Shown: positions 1-11,199 of the stretch, in pieces
How the letters are laid out: each line of letters starts with the position of its first letter
Numbering within the stretch: the stretch's first letter is position 1
DNA from: Davidsoniella eucalypti
Lineage: Eukaryota; Ascomycota; Sordariomycetes; Microascales; Ceratocystidaceae
Reading direction: 5' to 3'
Assembly: GCA_004009845.1 (NCBI GenBank)
Contig: RMBW01000023.1
Span: forward strand, 62,001-126,000
DNA: 64,000 bases
Notes under the pieces: generated by a model
Databases searched by the model: none
Told to the model about the DNA's origin: nothing
What the model saw: the letters and a program-made list of their open reading frames with translations, nothing else
Made by a program: the position numbers and the translations under genes

Positions 1-592
1 TTGTCCATGTATCTCTGCAGATCGGCAGAGACAGTGAAACCGTAGCGAGCCAGCTTGATAGCAGGAGCAAACAGATCAGCCCAAGGCTTGGTGCCATAGT
101 GCTTGTGGATGTATTGTAGACCGCGAAGCTCACCGGGAGTAGCACTATAGAGTCAATGGTTAGTGTCGTGTTTTCTAAGATACGTAGTCTCGATGATATT
201 TACCTAGCAAGACCACCGAACTCGCTAAGCCCGGGGTTGTCGTTGAACATGTCCTGGGAGGCGGCAGCAGGAGCAGTCTCTCTGAAATCAACGTACTCGT
301 AGGTTCCGTTGGGGGCGCGAATAAGGACGAAACCGCCACCAGAAATGCCACTGTGGTACATCGCAACGGTGCCAATGCAGATCACAGTAGAAATCATGGC
401 ATCGGCAGCATTGCCACCGTCATCAATGACATCAACGCCGATTTGAGAGCAGACACCGGCCTCCGAGGCAACGGCACCGTGGGAGGCTTCCTTGGGAGCC
501 CCGGACCGCTTGGCCGGAGCAGCAAGAGCGCTGTTGGCGAGCAGAGCAAGCAGAGCCGTCGAGGCGGTACGAACTGAGACGAGACCGGGCAT
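1..592 (-). CDS. GGT: Gamma-glutamyltranspeptidase, 5' part (runs off the left edge)
   Basis: Gamma-glutamyltranspeptidase cleaves or transfers the gamma-glutamyl group of glutathione in the secretory pathway or vacuole. Exon 1 is complement 204-592 and exon 2 starts at 144; the 59-bp intron (145-203) has GT/AG ends, and splicing keeps the frame, giving 177 complete residues here. The start ATG (592-590) opens a signal peptide (hydrophobic ALLALLANSALA, about residues 13-24). Family marks follow: ASEAGVCSQIGVDVIDDGGN with NAADA, a glycine-rich GISGGGF segment, and the substrate-binding RETAP motif. Exon 2 adds TPGELRGLQYIHKHYG and LFAPAIKLARYGF, typical of the family. The family is usually about 550-600 residues, so roughly two thirds of the protein, including the autoprocessing threonine, lies outside the window. 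The assignment is firm; vacuolar or extracellular location is inferred. Confidence 0.93.
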
Positions 593-2667
593 GGTTAAAG
601 AGCAATAGTGTTGTTATTAGTGGTATCAGAGAGAAAGAGTGGAAAACAACCAAAAAAAGAAGACAAGAGAAGAGAAGCCCAGTGATGTGGTGCAATGATG
701 ATCAAGTAAGGGAGTGAAGCATTAAGAAAGGACGGATTCATTGCTACTTATATATTCTCAAATGAACAGACAACTCTCTAGCAGCAGGATAGTGGCCGGC
801 ATCCGTAATAGTGGAATTTAGGTTGCAAGCGTTATTTGGTAGACTACTTAGGATTCGATTATCTCCGACACCACTCTGCAAGTCAAGCAAATATGGCGAC
901 ATAGAGCCATCTCATCAAACCTTGATACATGGGCCGGATGACGAGATAAACAAGGGTCCCACAAGTGATCAGAACAAGGTTAATGATTCTTTGATAATAA
1001 GCTTGATAATGTGATAACATGAATAAGTCAGGTACCAAATAGGTTCCGCCCTAAACACGGGCTTACATGCCCCCACCCTAAGCGCAGTGCCAAGCTACAA
1101 TTGAAAAGCCGGAGCCAGCTAAGAGCATACCAGTATCAAAGAGGGCATTACCTGATGAGGCAGCTCCTAATCGGGTGGTCCATGCTGAGCACGGATTCAC
1201 CTTAGTGACGGTTCTCGCGAGCCTACCTTGTCGTTTACAATCAAGGTCACCGTGGAGTTAGCGGCATATTTTAGGGTGGGTTAAGCTTCTTTTCGGCTTC
1301 TTTTACAACTACGATCTGCCGTCTCGAAGTTTCGGACAAACACCCACGAAAGGTGCACAAACAGTATAGCTATATGCACAACGGTATATCTGTCAGTGGC
1401 GGGCCGAGAGGCGCTATAGTCTACAAGGTTTCATCGAAGCTACGATGGAAGCTTGGCATAGGACTACCCGATTATCAAAGTAACTATGTTGCGCAGTTGG
1501 CTAAGGTTAGAGTATCAATCAACCTTTATTTTAGACGTCCAACTCTGACTTACCAGACGTTATGCGACCGATAGCCAACTTAAAATACCACAGTCAATAT
1601 TAGAACACCGGACCGGCCATTGGCCCGTGTCATATATATTCTTTATTTCTTTATCTGGTACGCAATCTCGCTCGAGCTCTATCTCGCCTCACCGAACTCG
1701 AATTCACCGCTACTGCTGCTGGAGTTTTCTTTGACTTAATCTATTTCTTATATTTCGTCTCTCTAGGCCTAGGAATTCACATTTCACATTATAACTATGT
1801 AGCTTCTAGTACTAAACAAACACTTTGGCTTTTTAGCTCATAAGTGTGAGGGTTTGTAACCCTAAGAATGGCTCTGGAAAACGATGAGTGCATGTAGCTA
1901 GCACTTCAAGTAGCTGACCATCTATGTAGTAACTAATAACTAATTGTCTAAATAATCCGGCGTTTTATACTATGTAGCACCTGGGTATCCTAAGATACAC
2001 AGCCCTGTTGTTTCTTTGATTTTTTAAAGAATTGTTGATATCGTGAAAAAGAAGGATGGAGGTTAGGAAGTTGGTGATGAAAAGTAAAACTTGCTGCCAC
2101 CTTAATCTTAGTGCGGAGCACCATCAATGATAAATATTGTGGGGCGCGGCACGAGTATACCTACAGAGTCTAGTTGTATGTGATGCTCATATCTTGTATG
2201 TTTACGATCACAGCCTTCGATGCCCCGCAAATACGCACAGATTTTTGCTGTGATGTAAAGCACCCGATTCCTGTGATCTCGGCCCACATAACCGCATGCA
2301 TTTTTGCACATCTGAGAAAAACTCTTAATGACTCTTCCGATGGCGTCAATCGAGGCCGTAGGCTTTATGACGGGATTAAGTGAGTGACTAAATGGGTAAA
2401 GTGCAAATGTAAATGGCTGTGGTGACTCTGTGGATCAAATTGGCTCGGCGCCCCTCTAAAGACTCCTCTAAACACTCATCTAAAGGCGTCTGTTGCGGCC
2501 GACCCCACTAGCCTAACAAGCGGCCAAAGAAAAGATAGACTTTGTGCCAGTTTTTTCCCGCCCTGTTTCCACGTCTCTTCTTTTCTTCCTACTCCCCTTC
2601 GGAGTCACCTCAACCGACGCATTATAGCCAGACTTGATTCTTTTGATTCGTTTGGACATACTTCACG
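593..2667. other. Spacer between divergent GGT and ADE12
   Basis: About 2.1 kb without a convincing gene. It should carry both promoters, since the two genes diverge. The part at 1600-1720 is C/T-rich with a TATA-like run (catatatatt near 1630). One copy of a dispersed 17-bp motif lies at 2142-2158. Short CTCTAAA-type direct repeats occur at about 2453-2484. Short open frames here have no recognisable domain. Confidence 0.6.
2142..2158 (+). repeat. Dispersed 17-bp motif, copy A
   Basis: The sequence GGGCGCGGCACGAGTAT differs by one base from copies at 21384-21400 (+) and 42021-42037 (-). The match to the third copy extends leftwards with TGTG. It could be the end of a decayed LTR or other transposon; flanks do not align by eye. 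Confidence 0.6.
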
Positions 2668-5030
2668 ATGGCGACTATAGTGCTTGGGTCGTCGTTTGGC
2701 GACGAGGGCAAGGGCAAGCTTGTCGATATTCTCAGCACTGACGTGCAGCTGTGCTGCCGAGCTCAGGTATGTTGGCTCTTCTTCTCGCTTGATTCATTGC
2801 CTAGCGATACATCACACCTCCAATGCTGTCTCCAATAAGCCTGCATACTCTATATTGCATACTCTATGGTGATGCACTATACTTTTATGCTTTGCACGGT
2901 GTCGTGCAATCGCTTCTGCAACTTATAGTGCATGCGCCACTGAAAACGAGCACTCAAACCACCCAAAACACGACTGCCCGGGGAAATAATACCGTGCTAT
3001 CACGCATCTCCATACTCCAAGTCATCGCCTATCTCTCACTTTCTATTGGACATCCGATTAGCTAACAATCGTATTATCTCTCACTATAGGGTGGACACAA
3101 TGGTATGAAGTCGCACATAATCTTACAACAACTCCTTCTCTCCCAGCCTATGACGGCGGAAACTCGCCAGGCACAACTCTGACTGATACTAACGACATAA
3201 CCCGTTATAGCTGGTCACACTGTTGTTGCTAATGGCATCAGCTACGATTTTCGTACGTATACCTCTATGCTTCCCTATCTCTATATCAAACTTCTATTCT
3301 TTGTCGATCCGCCTATATGCACCACCCTGATGGTACGCAATCCAAGCGCTACAGAATCCCGACTAATACTTTTGTTATACACCATGTAGACCTGCTGCCC
3401 TCGGGCCTGCTGAACCCTGCATGCATGAATCTTGTCGGTTCCGGCGCCGTTGTTCACGTTCCTACCTTCTTCAAGGAGCTTGCTGACCTTGAAGTCAAGG
3501 GCCTGAAGAACCCCCGTGACCGCATCCTACTATCTGACCGCTGCCACATCATTACCGATCTTCACATCTGTGTTGATGGCCTTGAGGAGATTGAGCTGGG
3601 CTCTCTTAACATTGGCACCACCAAGCGTGGTATCGGCCCAACCTACAGCACTCAGGCTTCGCGTAAAGGCATCACCCTCTCCGAGATGTTCGAGGAGGAT
3701 GTCTTCGAGCGTAAGCTACGTTTCTTGGCTGCTGGTTTCCAAAAGCGTTTTGGCGATCTCCTTAAGTATGATGTTGAGGAGGAGCTGAAGCGTTTTGCTA
3801 ACTACCGTATCGACCTGGCTCCCTTTGTTGTCGACGCTGTTCCTCTGATCACTGATGCTCAGAAGAAGGGCGTCAAGATGCTGGTCGAGGGTGCTCAGGC
3901 TCTGATGCTGGATGTTAACTTTGGTACCTACCCTTATGTCACCTCTTCCAACTGCTCTCTAGGTGGTATCTTCACCGGTGTAAGTCTTGTCTTTTATCCC
4001 GATTTTCTCGCAAGTTATCACGTATCACATGGGGCTACTAGTGAACCCTTTACGTTCTCTTTCCCCGGCCCCATATATTGTGTTACTAGGTCAAACCTAT
4101 GAAAATTCCTAGGCTTCTAGCTCCCAAGAGGCCATAATTATACACCGTCTCCCGAAGGCGTGAAACGGACGCTAACATTGATTCTATCACAGCTCGCCCT
4201 AAACCCTCGCAAGGTTGAGAACATTATTGGTGTCGTTAAGGCCTACACTACCCGCGTTGGCTCGGGCTTCATGCCCACTGAGCTGTTCGACGAAGATGGT
4301 GTGAAGCTGCAGAAGATTGGCCACGAAGTTGGTGTTTCAACTGGTCGCCCTCGCCGCTGGTAAGTGCTTATACAACAATATTCCTAGAGCACATAGCGCT
4401 AATAACGCATTATACTAACCCTCGGGATAGTGGTTGGTTGGATCTGGTTGTTGTCAAATACTCAGCCGACATCAACCACTACACCTCCATCAACCTAACA
4501 AAGCTTGATATTCTCGACACTTTCCCTGTTATCAAGGTATGTTCTTATCCCCTCTATCTTCCCGTTTTCCTTGGCATTTAATCCATATGATATACTCAAA
4601 CGCACACACCCCCTTACCCACCCCTCCACACCTATATACATGGGGAGTGCATATAATCGATAAACGATACAATATATCAATCATCGTCCCTACCCCCTCG
4701 TTCGAGCCAGTTCTCTACGGACAGACTTATTATTAGGGCATAATCTGATCAGCGAGCTTTTTTTTGCTACTTTAGGTTGCCGTAGCCTACAGGGACACTA
4801 CTTCCGGACAGATTCTGCCTTCGTTCCCTGCTTCACAGTCAACGCTGGAGAAGGTTGAGGTTGTCTACAAGGAGTTCGAGGGCTGGATGTCCAGCACTAC
4901 CTCTGTTAACAGGTGGGAAGATATCCCCCCTAAGGCCCAAGAGTTCGTCAACTTCATTGAGGAGTTCTGCGACACCAAGGTCAGCCACATCGGTACCGGC
5001 CCTGCCCGTGAAGACATGGTCATTCGGTAA
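2668..5030 (+). CDS. ADE12: Adenylosuccinate synthetase (seven exons)
   Basis: The enzyme joins IMP and aspartate using GTP, the first committed step to AMP, in the cytosol. Exons are 2668-2766, 3090-3102, 3211-3252, 3390-3979, 4193-4359, 4431-4536 and 4776-5030. All junctions are GT-AG and the sum is in frame, giving 423 residues, close to the usual 420-435. Exon 2 is only 13 nt and is needed to complete GGHNAGHT, which holds the catalytic histidine (about residue 40). The P-loop GDEGKGK is at residues 11-17, with the catalytic aspartate at 12. Further family marks are RGIGPTY, NFGTYPYVTSSN and KAYTTRVGSG; the protein ends GPAREDMVIR. An oddity is GSSFGDEGKGK, where nearly all family members have GSQWGDEGKGK or GTQWGDEGKGK. 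ADE13, the next enzyme of the pathway, lies at 39568-41364. Confidence 0.97.
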
Positions 5031-8000
5031 ACCCTTTTTTTTTCTTCATCATTCAAGTGATTGTATACATGCATTAAGCCAAATGCCAAATGCGCCAGTC
5101 CTGGAATGGTGGCCATATGACTAACAGGCCTTTTCATGTATCACTTGTCTTGATTTGGCATGGTTTCAGCCAACGATGATGCTTTCATGTACGAACGGTG
5201 TTGATATACACACACATCTTCGAACTGGCTCAAATCGAGTTATCACTTACTATGCAACGACTCGACGACGATTATTCTCTTGCCTTTCAATTTTGAACGA
5301 CCGTCGACGACTTCGATGCCGAGCCTGCTTACGAAATACGTCGAGAGTCTTCCCAGGAACTCACAAATCGACACCGGCGTTATTGGATATCCCGTATACT
5401 GTTCTTCTTTGTCCTGTTTTTACATGTCCTTATTTTCTTCATAAAAACGGCTTGCGCAACAGTATCACCTCAGGGTGTTTCATTGCTCTATTGTCTCCTT
5501 TTATATCAACGGTAACAACGTGACATATGTAGATGAAATATGAATGTTTTAATAAAAGTGAGCATGTATAAATGTTATGTCTTTCCTATGAGAGATCAGC
5601 CTAAGGCAAATATCACCCTGTAGGCCATAGATACCACCAAGATAAGTATAATATACTTGCACTTCACAATGACTATCTAATCTCGATGTCTTTAAATCAT
5701 AAGTCGCTTATCTGTAGTGACTTCGCTATCTAAATGAGCACGTGCACTTCCGTTACCTTGTGCGGCAACAGCGATATCTCCTCTTCCCCGTGGGAAGTTT
5801 GATGATTATGGACGATGCTGATACTGATACTGATACAATCGCCTTTTTATAGAATACTGAGAGTTCACGCAGAGCTAGGAATGGGTCGTTGCTATGTGTA
5901 TCGTGCTTACATATATCTCTTCAATATGGTTGCGGCTCATGAACCGTGCGTCAGTAGGTAGGGAAACAGATAACATAAGTAATATAGCAGAGAGTGCATG
6001 TGTAAGTATTCCGATCCTGCATGTGTATTCCGATCCTGCTCGGCATGCCGATCAAGCACGGCCCGTTTTCCGAATCGAACCGGGACTCGGACCCAAACGT
6101 TTATGAAATTAATTAGACAGTATGAACACAGGACTATCATTTTCGGTAGGGGGGGCGGCATTTCTTCAGCAGCGCGTCTCCTCCCGACTATACAACTAAC
6201 AGCTTATATGTCGAAAACCCACATCGCGAGTAACATCGCGAGTAGCGGCAGTTTATCACGTCATTCTTTTTTTGCTAGGGGCATTGCATGTTCTCAATTT
6301 TGGACTTTGTGCTTCAGCACAAATAGCAGGGGGTCTTCCAAAAAAGTACTTCTCACTTTACCTTCAAAAGCTACAAGCTGGCAAAGCGCCATTATTTCAC
6401 CACATGAAAAAAATCCACTACAAGGACATCTTCAATCGAGATATCAAGATCATTTTGGTTATCATTTCCCTTACGTACGGAATACATTATCCATTATATT
6501 CCTCATCAATCATATGTATGATGCTGCTCTCTAGCTGAGTCTGACGTTGATATCTTCAACATGATGATAGGGCCACTGATCTGATTATGCAGGCAGCTGA
6601 TGCCCTGGCTTTAGCAGCGGACGACTACCGTCTATGTCCTGGTTTTGTCTTTTGGGAGGTTTTAGTTATGTTTTTGCATCTGTGGACATCAAATACATTC
6701 TGGAAACATTTGGTATACACATCAATCGGATTCAGATCACTCACTCCAGTCTTCCCAAGAGACCGATAGTGATCCTCAAGTCTGATGTACATGTTTGCTT
6801 GCATCTTCATAGCTCTATAGCTCCATAAAGTATTTTCCCAGCTTTTCAAGACTAAGTGAGGAAGAGTACTTGGTATTTTGTGGGCGAAGTACCTTTTTGA
6901 AGACCCCTGCTATTTGTGCTGAAGTACATGGTCCCTTTTATTGTAATGGATTATGTTAGTCACAATGGCATACTTGTAATGGGGGGGTCGAGGTTATTCT
7001 CGGGCTTCTTCATGCGAATATCAAACAATGGTGATGGGTTCATTTATGACAAATCGCCATTGAAGGCAAGGCATGATAGTTTGCATCCATCAACTTCAAT
7101 TAAGGGTTATGTTAGGGTATGTAAACCAGCAGAAGTAATCCACTCTTAACTGGGGCCATCGCTACGGAAGCGGAACGGAAAGAGCTAAGCTTGGAGGCCA
7201 AGTCATCCATCTCATCCGGAAAGAAATACCTCTAGCAAGGATTTTAGCGATCATTGAATGGCCCGAACCGGCTGCATACGTCACTGACGGCGAATACTTG
7301 ACGATACTGCTATGTGGATGAAGTCAGAGATTAGCCGGTTAGTCAGTTGCCCAAAGTTGTGTATACATATATGTAGATTGACCGTCGAGCTTGGGCTTAT
7401 TAGAAGAGCAACGCAGTCAAGAAAAAACGCCCACGTAGTCTTTGTTGTCGTAAACTATAGCTGCGATATTGAATCAAAAGCCACAATTCTGACTGTATTA
7501 TGTCGAGTCCTGCAATCGGCAAGATGCACAAGCAACTACCCCATCCCAGATATAATAACCGGGACTTGCTACGTATGTACATCGAATCTAGAAGTTTCCG
7601 TTCAAGTTAAGCACCACTTTAGGACAAGCCCCATTTATCTCCACCAAAACTATCCAACGAGAACAGTGTTCAGGGGTTTAATGGGGTTTATTCGCACGGT
7701 CTCACGTCACTTATCACCACCATACCATATGCGGTCACACCACAGCACAGAAAAATGACGAAGCAGAACAAGTTGTCCAGCAGGCTTTTCTGGTGTGCCG
7801 TGTCGTGCTGCAGCCAGAAGCAGAAGTGCTGGTCACAGGGGCTTTATACTCTTTTGTTTTTCATTCTTGGTGCAATATACCGGACGAGGAATAGCCGGTA
7901 GATCCCAGAATTATCGCCGAAGAAAGCTAAGTACTGATTGTATGCTTGTACAATTACAATCAGAGAGATCAAGTGTCGACAGACTTACGAACCTAGTATG

Positions 8001-8495
8001 TCATCTTCATCCACCTGATAAGAATACAGAAGATGGAAGCCCATCCTGTTGTGGCCGAGAAGAGAGAGCGAGACAGAAATAAGACTAGGCGCTAGACTAG
8101 CTACAGCAACAAGCGGAGCTTCCTTCAGCCCAGCTTGACGACACCAAACGTACTTTCTGACCTTTCTGGGCGTTCTTGTTTTTTATTTCCTTAATCAGGC
8201 GAGAGGCAAGCTACAAGAGAGGCGGTAGATATGCCAATACGTCATCCTGATCGAGGATCTGCTCCGTTGTATTTGACCCCAAGGGCTCAACCCGGTTGGG
8301 TCGCTTTCTTTGGTACTTTAAGTAGCACTGTTCCCCTCCATGAACAAACATCATTCTCGTTTGCTTTTCTTGTTATTTCTTCCGCCTGCTCTACTTGACA
8401 TTTCACTTATTGTGTTTCCTCATATATCGAGCGCAATAGTTGGCAATACAACACATATTAATATTCAAAGCCGAGTCAACTTATAAGCTGCCACC
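5031..8495. other. Spacer with transposon-like debris
   Basis: About 3.5 kb with no intact gene. It holds the ADE12 3' region, ATACTG repeats near 5820, a 14-bp direct repeat at 6007-6039 beside the palindrome CGGCATGCCG (6041-6050), and an inverted-repeat element at 6312-6924. The end of the stretch (about 8330-8495) is C/T-rich and is probably the promoter and leader of the SUR7-like gene. The short frames do not form a continuous protein. Confidence 0.55.
6312..6924. mobile_element. Degenerate inverted-repeat element
   Basis: The left arm starts at 6312 with CTTCAGCACAAATAGCAGGG. The reverse complement of the right arm, starting at 6924, begins with the same 20 bases. The match continues with a few changes (GTCTTCCAAAAAAGTACTTC against TCTTCAAAAAGGTACTTC). 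After an insert of about 20 bases in the right arm it resumes at CACTT...AAAAGCT, so the left arm ends near 6371 and the right near 6841. The outer ends abut TG on the left and TA on the right, which would fit a decayed TA target duplication. The interior of about 470 bp has broken short frames on both strands (for example minus 6625-6849). It is probably a decayed DNA transposon or MITE; the superfamily cannot be named from the sequence. Confidence 0.65.
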
Positions 8496-9389
8496 ATGAA
8501 GTTGGGTATGTTATACTTCGCCACACCAGACATCTAACCCATCACATCACCCAATCAATACTAACTCCGTACAGGAATCCCACTTGGCCTTTCTGGCATG
8601 GTGCTGATTGGAATATCACTGCTATTCCTATGGTTCGTCATCTTATCCGGCTTAGTGAACGTCACGCCCTTCAACAAGACGTATTTCCTACGCGCCGACA
8701 CCTCAGACATCACGGGTGCCCGCGACTGGACCCAATGGACGTACTTCTGGATTTGCGGCGACCACAACAAGAACTGCGGTGGTGCCAAAGCTGCACTTCC
8801 TTTCGGCTATGCTTGGGATAGCAATGCCGACAACGTCCCCAGTGGTCTATCTGGAAAGTACGGTCACCACACTACGTCACACCACTACTGGTACCTGTGG
8901 CGTTTTGGCTGGGTCTTCTTTATCCTAACCCTGTTCTTCGAAACATTTGCTCTGTTCAGCTCGGTGCTGGCTTGCTGTGGTCGCCTGGGCTCAGCTTTGG
9001 CTTCCTTCTGCACCAGCGTCGCTCTGTTCTTCTACGCCATCGCCGTTTCCCTTATGACGTAAGTACCTCTTCCGGTTTCATCCCCTATATGCTATTCAAT
9101 CATATACTAATCTTACTATCTCTACAGTGCCACTTTCGTTCAGGCCCGCAACCGCTTCCATGATGATGGTCGTGAAGCCAAGCTCGGCCGCTGGGCCTTT
9201 GGCTTTGCTTGGGCTGGACTTGCTGCGCTAGGCTTGGCTTGGCTCAGCTTCAGTACTGGCTTCTTCACTGCTCCAAGCCAGCGGAAGTCACGTGCTCCCG
9301 ACGTTGAGAAGCGCAGCGGCATGCCGTGGCGCACTCGCAACACCAGCGCCGTCGGCGAAGGCCGTCGCGTTAGGGACGAGTACAATTGA
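8496..9389 (+). CDS. SUR7/PalI-family plasma-membrane protein
   Basis: SUR7-family proteins are claudin-like four-TM proteins of eisosomes and cortical membrane domains, affecting endocytosis and wall organisation. Exons are 8496-8505 (10 nt), 8575-9058 and 9128-9389, all GT-AG and in frame, giving 251 residues. The ATG sits in a good context (CCACCATGA). Predicted membrane segments are at about residues 9-30, 130-155, 160-185 and 198-222. The first extracellular loop has the family pattern: NKTYFLRADTSDITGARDWT, then WTYFWICGD and a second cysteine (NKNCGG). The C-terminal tail is short, basic and cytosolic. Membership in the family is clear; which paralogue (Sur7, Fmp45, Pun1 types) is not. 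Confidence 0.9.
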
Positions 9390-10470
9390 GAGGCGAGTGG
9401 GGTGTGTTAGTTCCCCCACGCCCTTTTGGCTGGGGTAACTAACTTGCGGGGTGTGGCAGGACTTTGCGAAACTGAGATGTCTTTCTGTCAAGGTGTCTTG
9501 TATTGTAAAGCGTTTCGCGGGTTTTCCTCCTAGAACCAGTAGGCATTGTTGTTCAGCTGGTAGCATACTTGGCTTCATGATGAAAAAGTACATGCTGTCT
9601 GAATAGAGTTATCAGGCGACGAGGTTGTGGAAGAAGCTGGTGAAATTTTTCCATCTATACTTCAGGCACCACCGCTTGTTCACTCCCGGTGAAACTTGTT
9701 AATGTTGTACACAAAGCGACCTATTGACCTCAAAGGTGGCCAGGTTTATAAGGTTCAATGTACATACCAATGAACAATTCAGAGCTGATTATTGCTGCTA
9801 CATTGGACTTTACCAGGTCACATTTGTCTCTAATTTCTCTTTGCTTGGCACATTAAACTTAGTTTCCATTACGGCTCTGTCTTTTCCAGGAGGTTCTGTC
9901 ATAAGCCTCGATATAACTCTTGGTCTACTTGATAGTCAGTAATTTGCTACGCTAGACTTGGTGATCAAGAGTGGTGAACAGAAGGGGATGTCTAATGTGG
10001 ATGTTGAAATATCCCTTGCGTTTTATCAGGCCAAACGTCGGAGATGTTGTTCTACAGGTAGAGATGATTATTGTCTTCTTTATCCTCCAACATACTGACT
10101 TGGTAGCTGATGAGCGCCGTTTCTTTTCTGTACAGTCACTCTCTATAATAACATTCACGAGCAATCATGACCTTTATGTCGCAATTGTACTTTCCAAGTC
10201 ACTTTGTTTTACTACTCGTGTATGGGGCTTTCGAGATAGGACGTATATCTTGTCCATTTTACTAATTTGTTGATATTCAATAAAAACAACTATATTTCGA
10301 AATATGATGCCAATGTAGAAGTGATCAATAAGTAGTAATGTCTTGTAGTTTTCGTCTTTGGTATGTCTAAAGCTTTTATCTTCGCAGCTTCCGTCAGGTT
10401 TTAAGGGCTGATACTTTACGTAAAGCTTTCCCTCTCTATCAGAGTTTCGCCTTTTCCTGCGACTAGCCGT
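9390..10470. other. Spacer after the SUR7-like gene
   Basis: About 1.1 kb, AT-rich beyond 9600, with no recognisable gene. It should include the 3' end of the SUR7-like transcript. The reading frame of the downstream glycosylase remnant stays open back to about 10420, but I see no family similarity before about 10471. Confidence 0.55.
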
Positions 10471-11199
10471 ACTAATCCATTCGCGTTGCATTCCTGCCCT
10501 ACAACTCAAGAGGCCCAATTAATACATGACATCTTATCGGAACAACATGGCCCTCAGCAGGCACCAACTACGGTCCCATCTCCGTCCCTAAAAATAGCCG
10601 GGTGTGGAGAGGTGCCTGCTGCTCTAGATGCCGTTCTTCGCGCTGTTATCAGTGGTGCAACGACGATGGTGGCTGCTAACAACAAATGTCAGGCAAAGCC
10701 CCGATTGAGGAACTTGAAGACACTACGTGTGGGTGGGTTTGGTAAGAGCAAGCCCATACATATTAAAGCAATTCTACACGTGGCTCATACAGACGACAAA
10801 GACAGTACTGGGCAGGATCATGGACACAATTCTCGCTAGAGTATATGTGACCTATCACACCTGATGCCATCACGGAGCTCGTTCGTTTTCCACGAATAGG
10901 ACTAAACAGCTGCCTGTGTAGTCCTATTTTGTCTCCAAAGGACCTGTTTTGCCGTGGATACGCATGTGCTGAGAATGGTTCGCTGGCTGGGATTGGCGCC
11001 TAGCAAAGCAACAGCAGAGTCAACATTTTGGCACTGTGAAAAGCATGTACCAGATGAACTGAATTACGGGTTACACCAACTCTTTATTCAACACGGACAG
11101 CGCTGTGTGCGATGCAAAGCATCAACAAGGCCTGGAACTAAAGCCTGGGATGAAAGTGATTGCCCACTCGATGCGTTTCTCGGTAGGGGAAAAGCATAA
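10471..11199 (+). pseudogene. Broken HhH-GPD DNA glycosylase gene
   Basis: Pieces in three frames together resemble fungal HhH-GPD (endonuclease III-like) base-excision glycosylases. Piece 1 (10471-10839) has PSLKIAGCGEVPAALDAVLR and GGFGKSKPIHIKAIL, but a segment of about 25 residues between them appears missing, and it ends at a stop (10837-10839). Piece 2 (10863-10901) reads DAITELVRFPRIG, the start of the helix-hairpin-helix. Piece 3 (10906-11199) resumes with TAACVVLFCLQR, then CFAVDTHVLRMVRWLG, which holds the catalytic aspartate of the VDTH motif, and ends at a TAA. Between pieces 2 and 3 only four bases stand where two codons (Pro-Lys of PGIGPKTAAC) belong, so the catalytic lysine codon itself is destroyed. 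No GT-AG intron plausibly repairs all breaks. The family call rests on motifs; the original start is unknown. Confidence 0.8.

Noticed and set aside
6587..6849. Short frames on both strands that look vaguely like helicase or transposase fragments
   Set aside because: They are broken, overlap each other on opposite strands, and lie inside the inverted-repeat element. No motif is secure.
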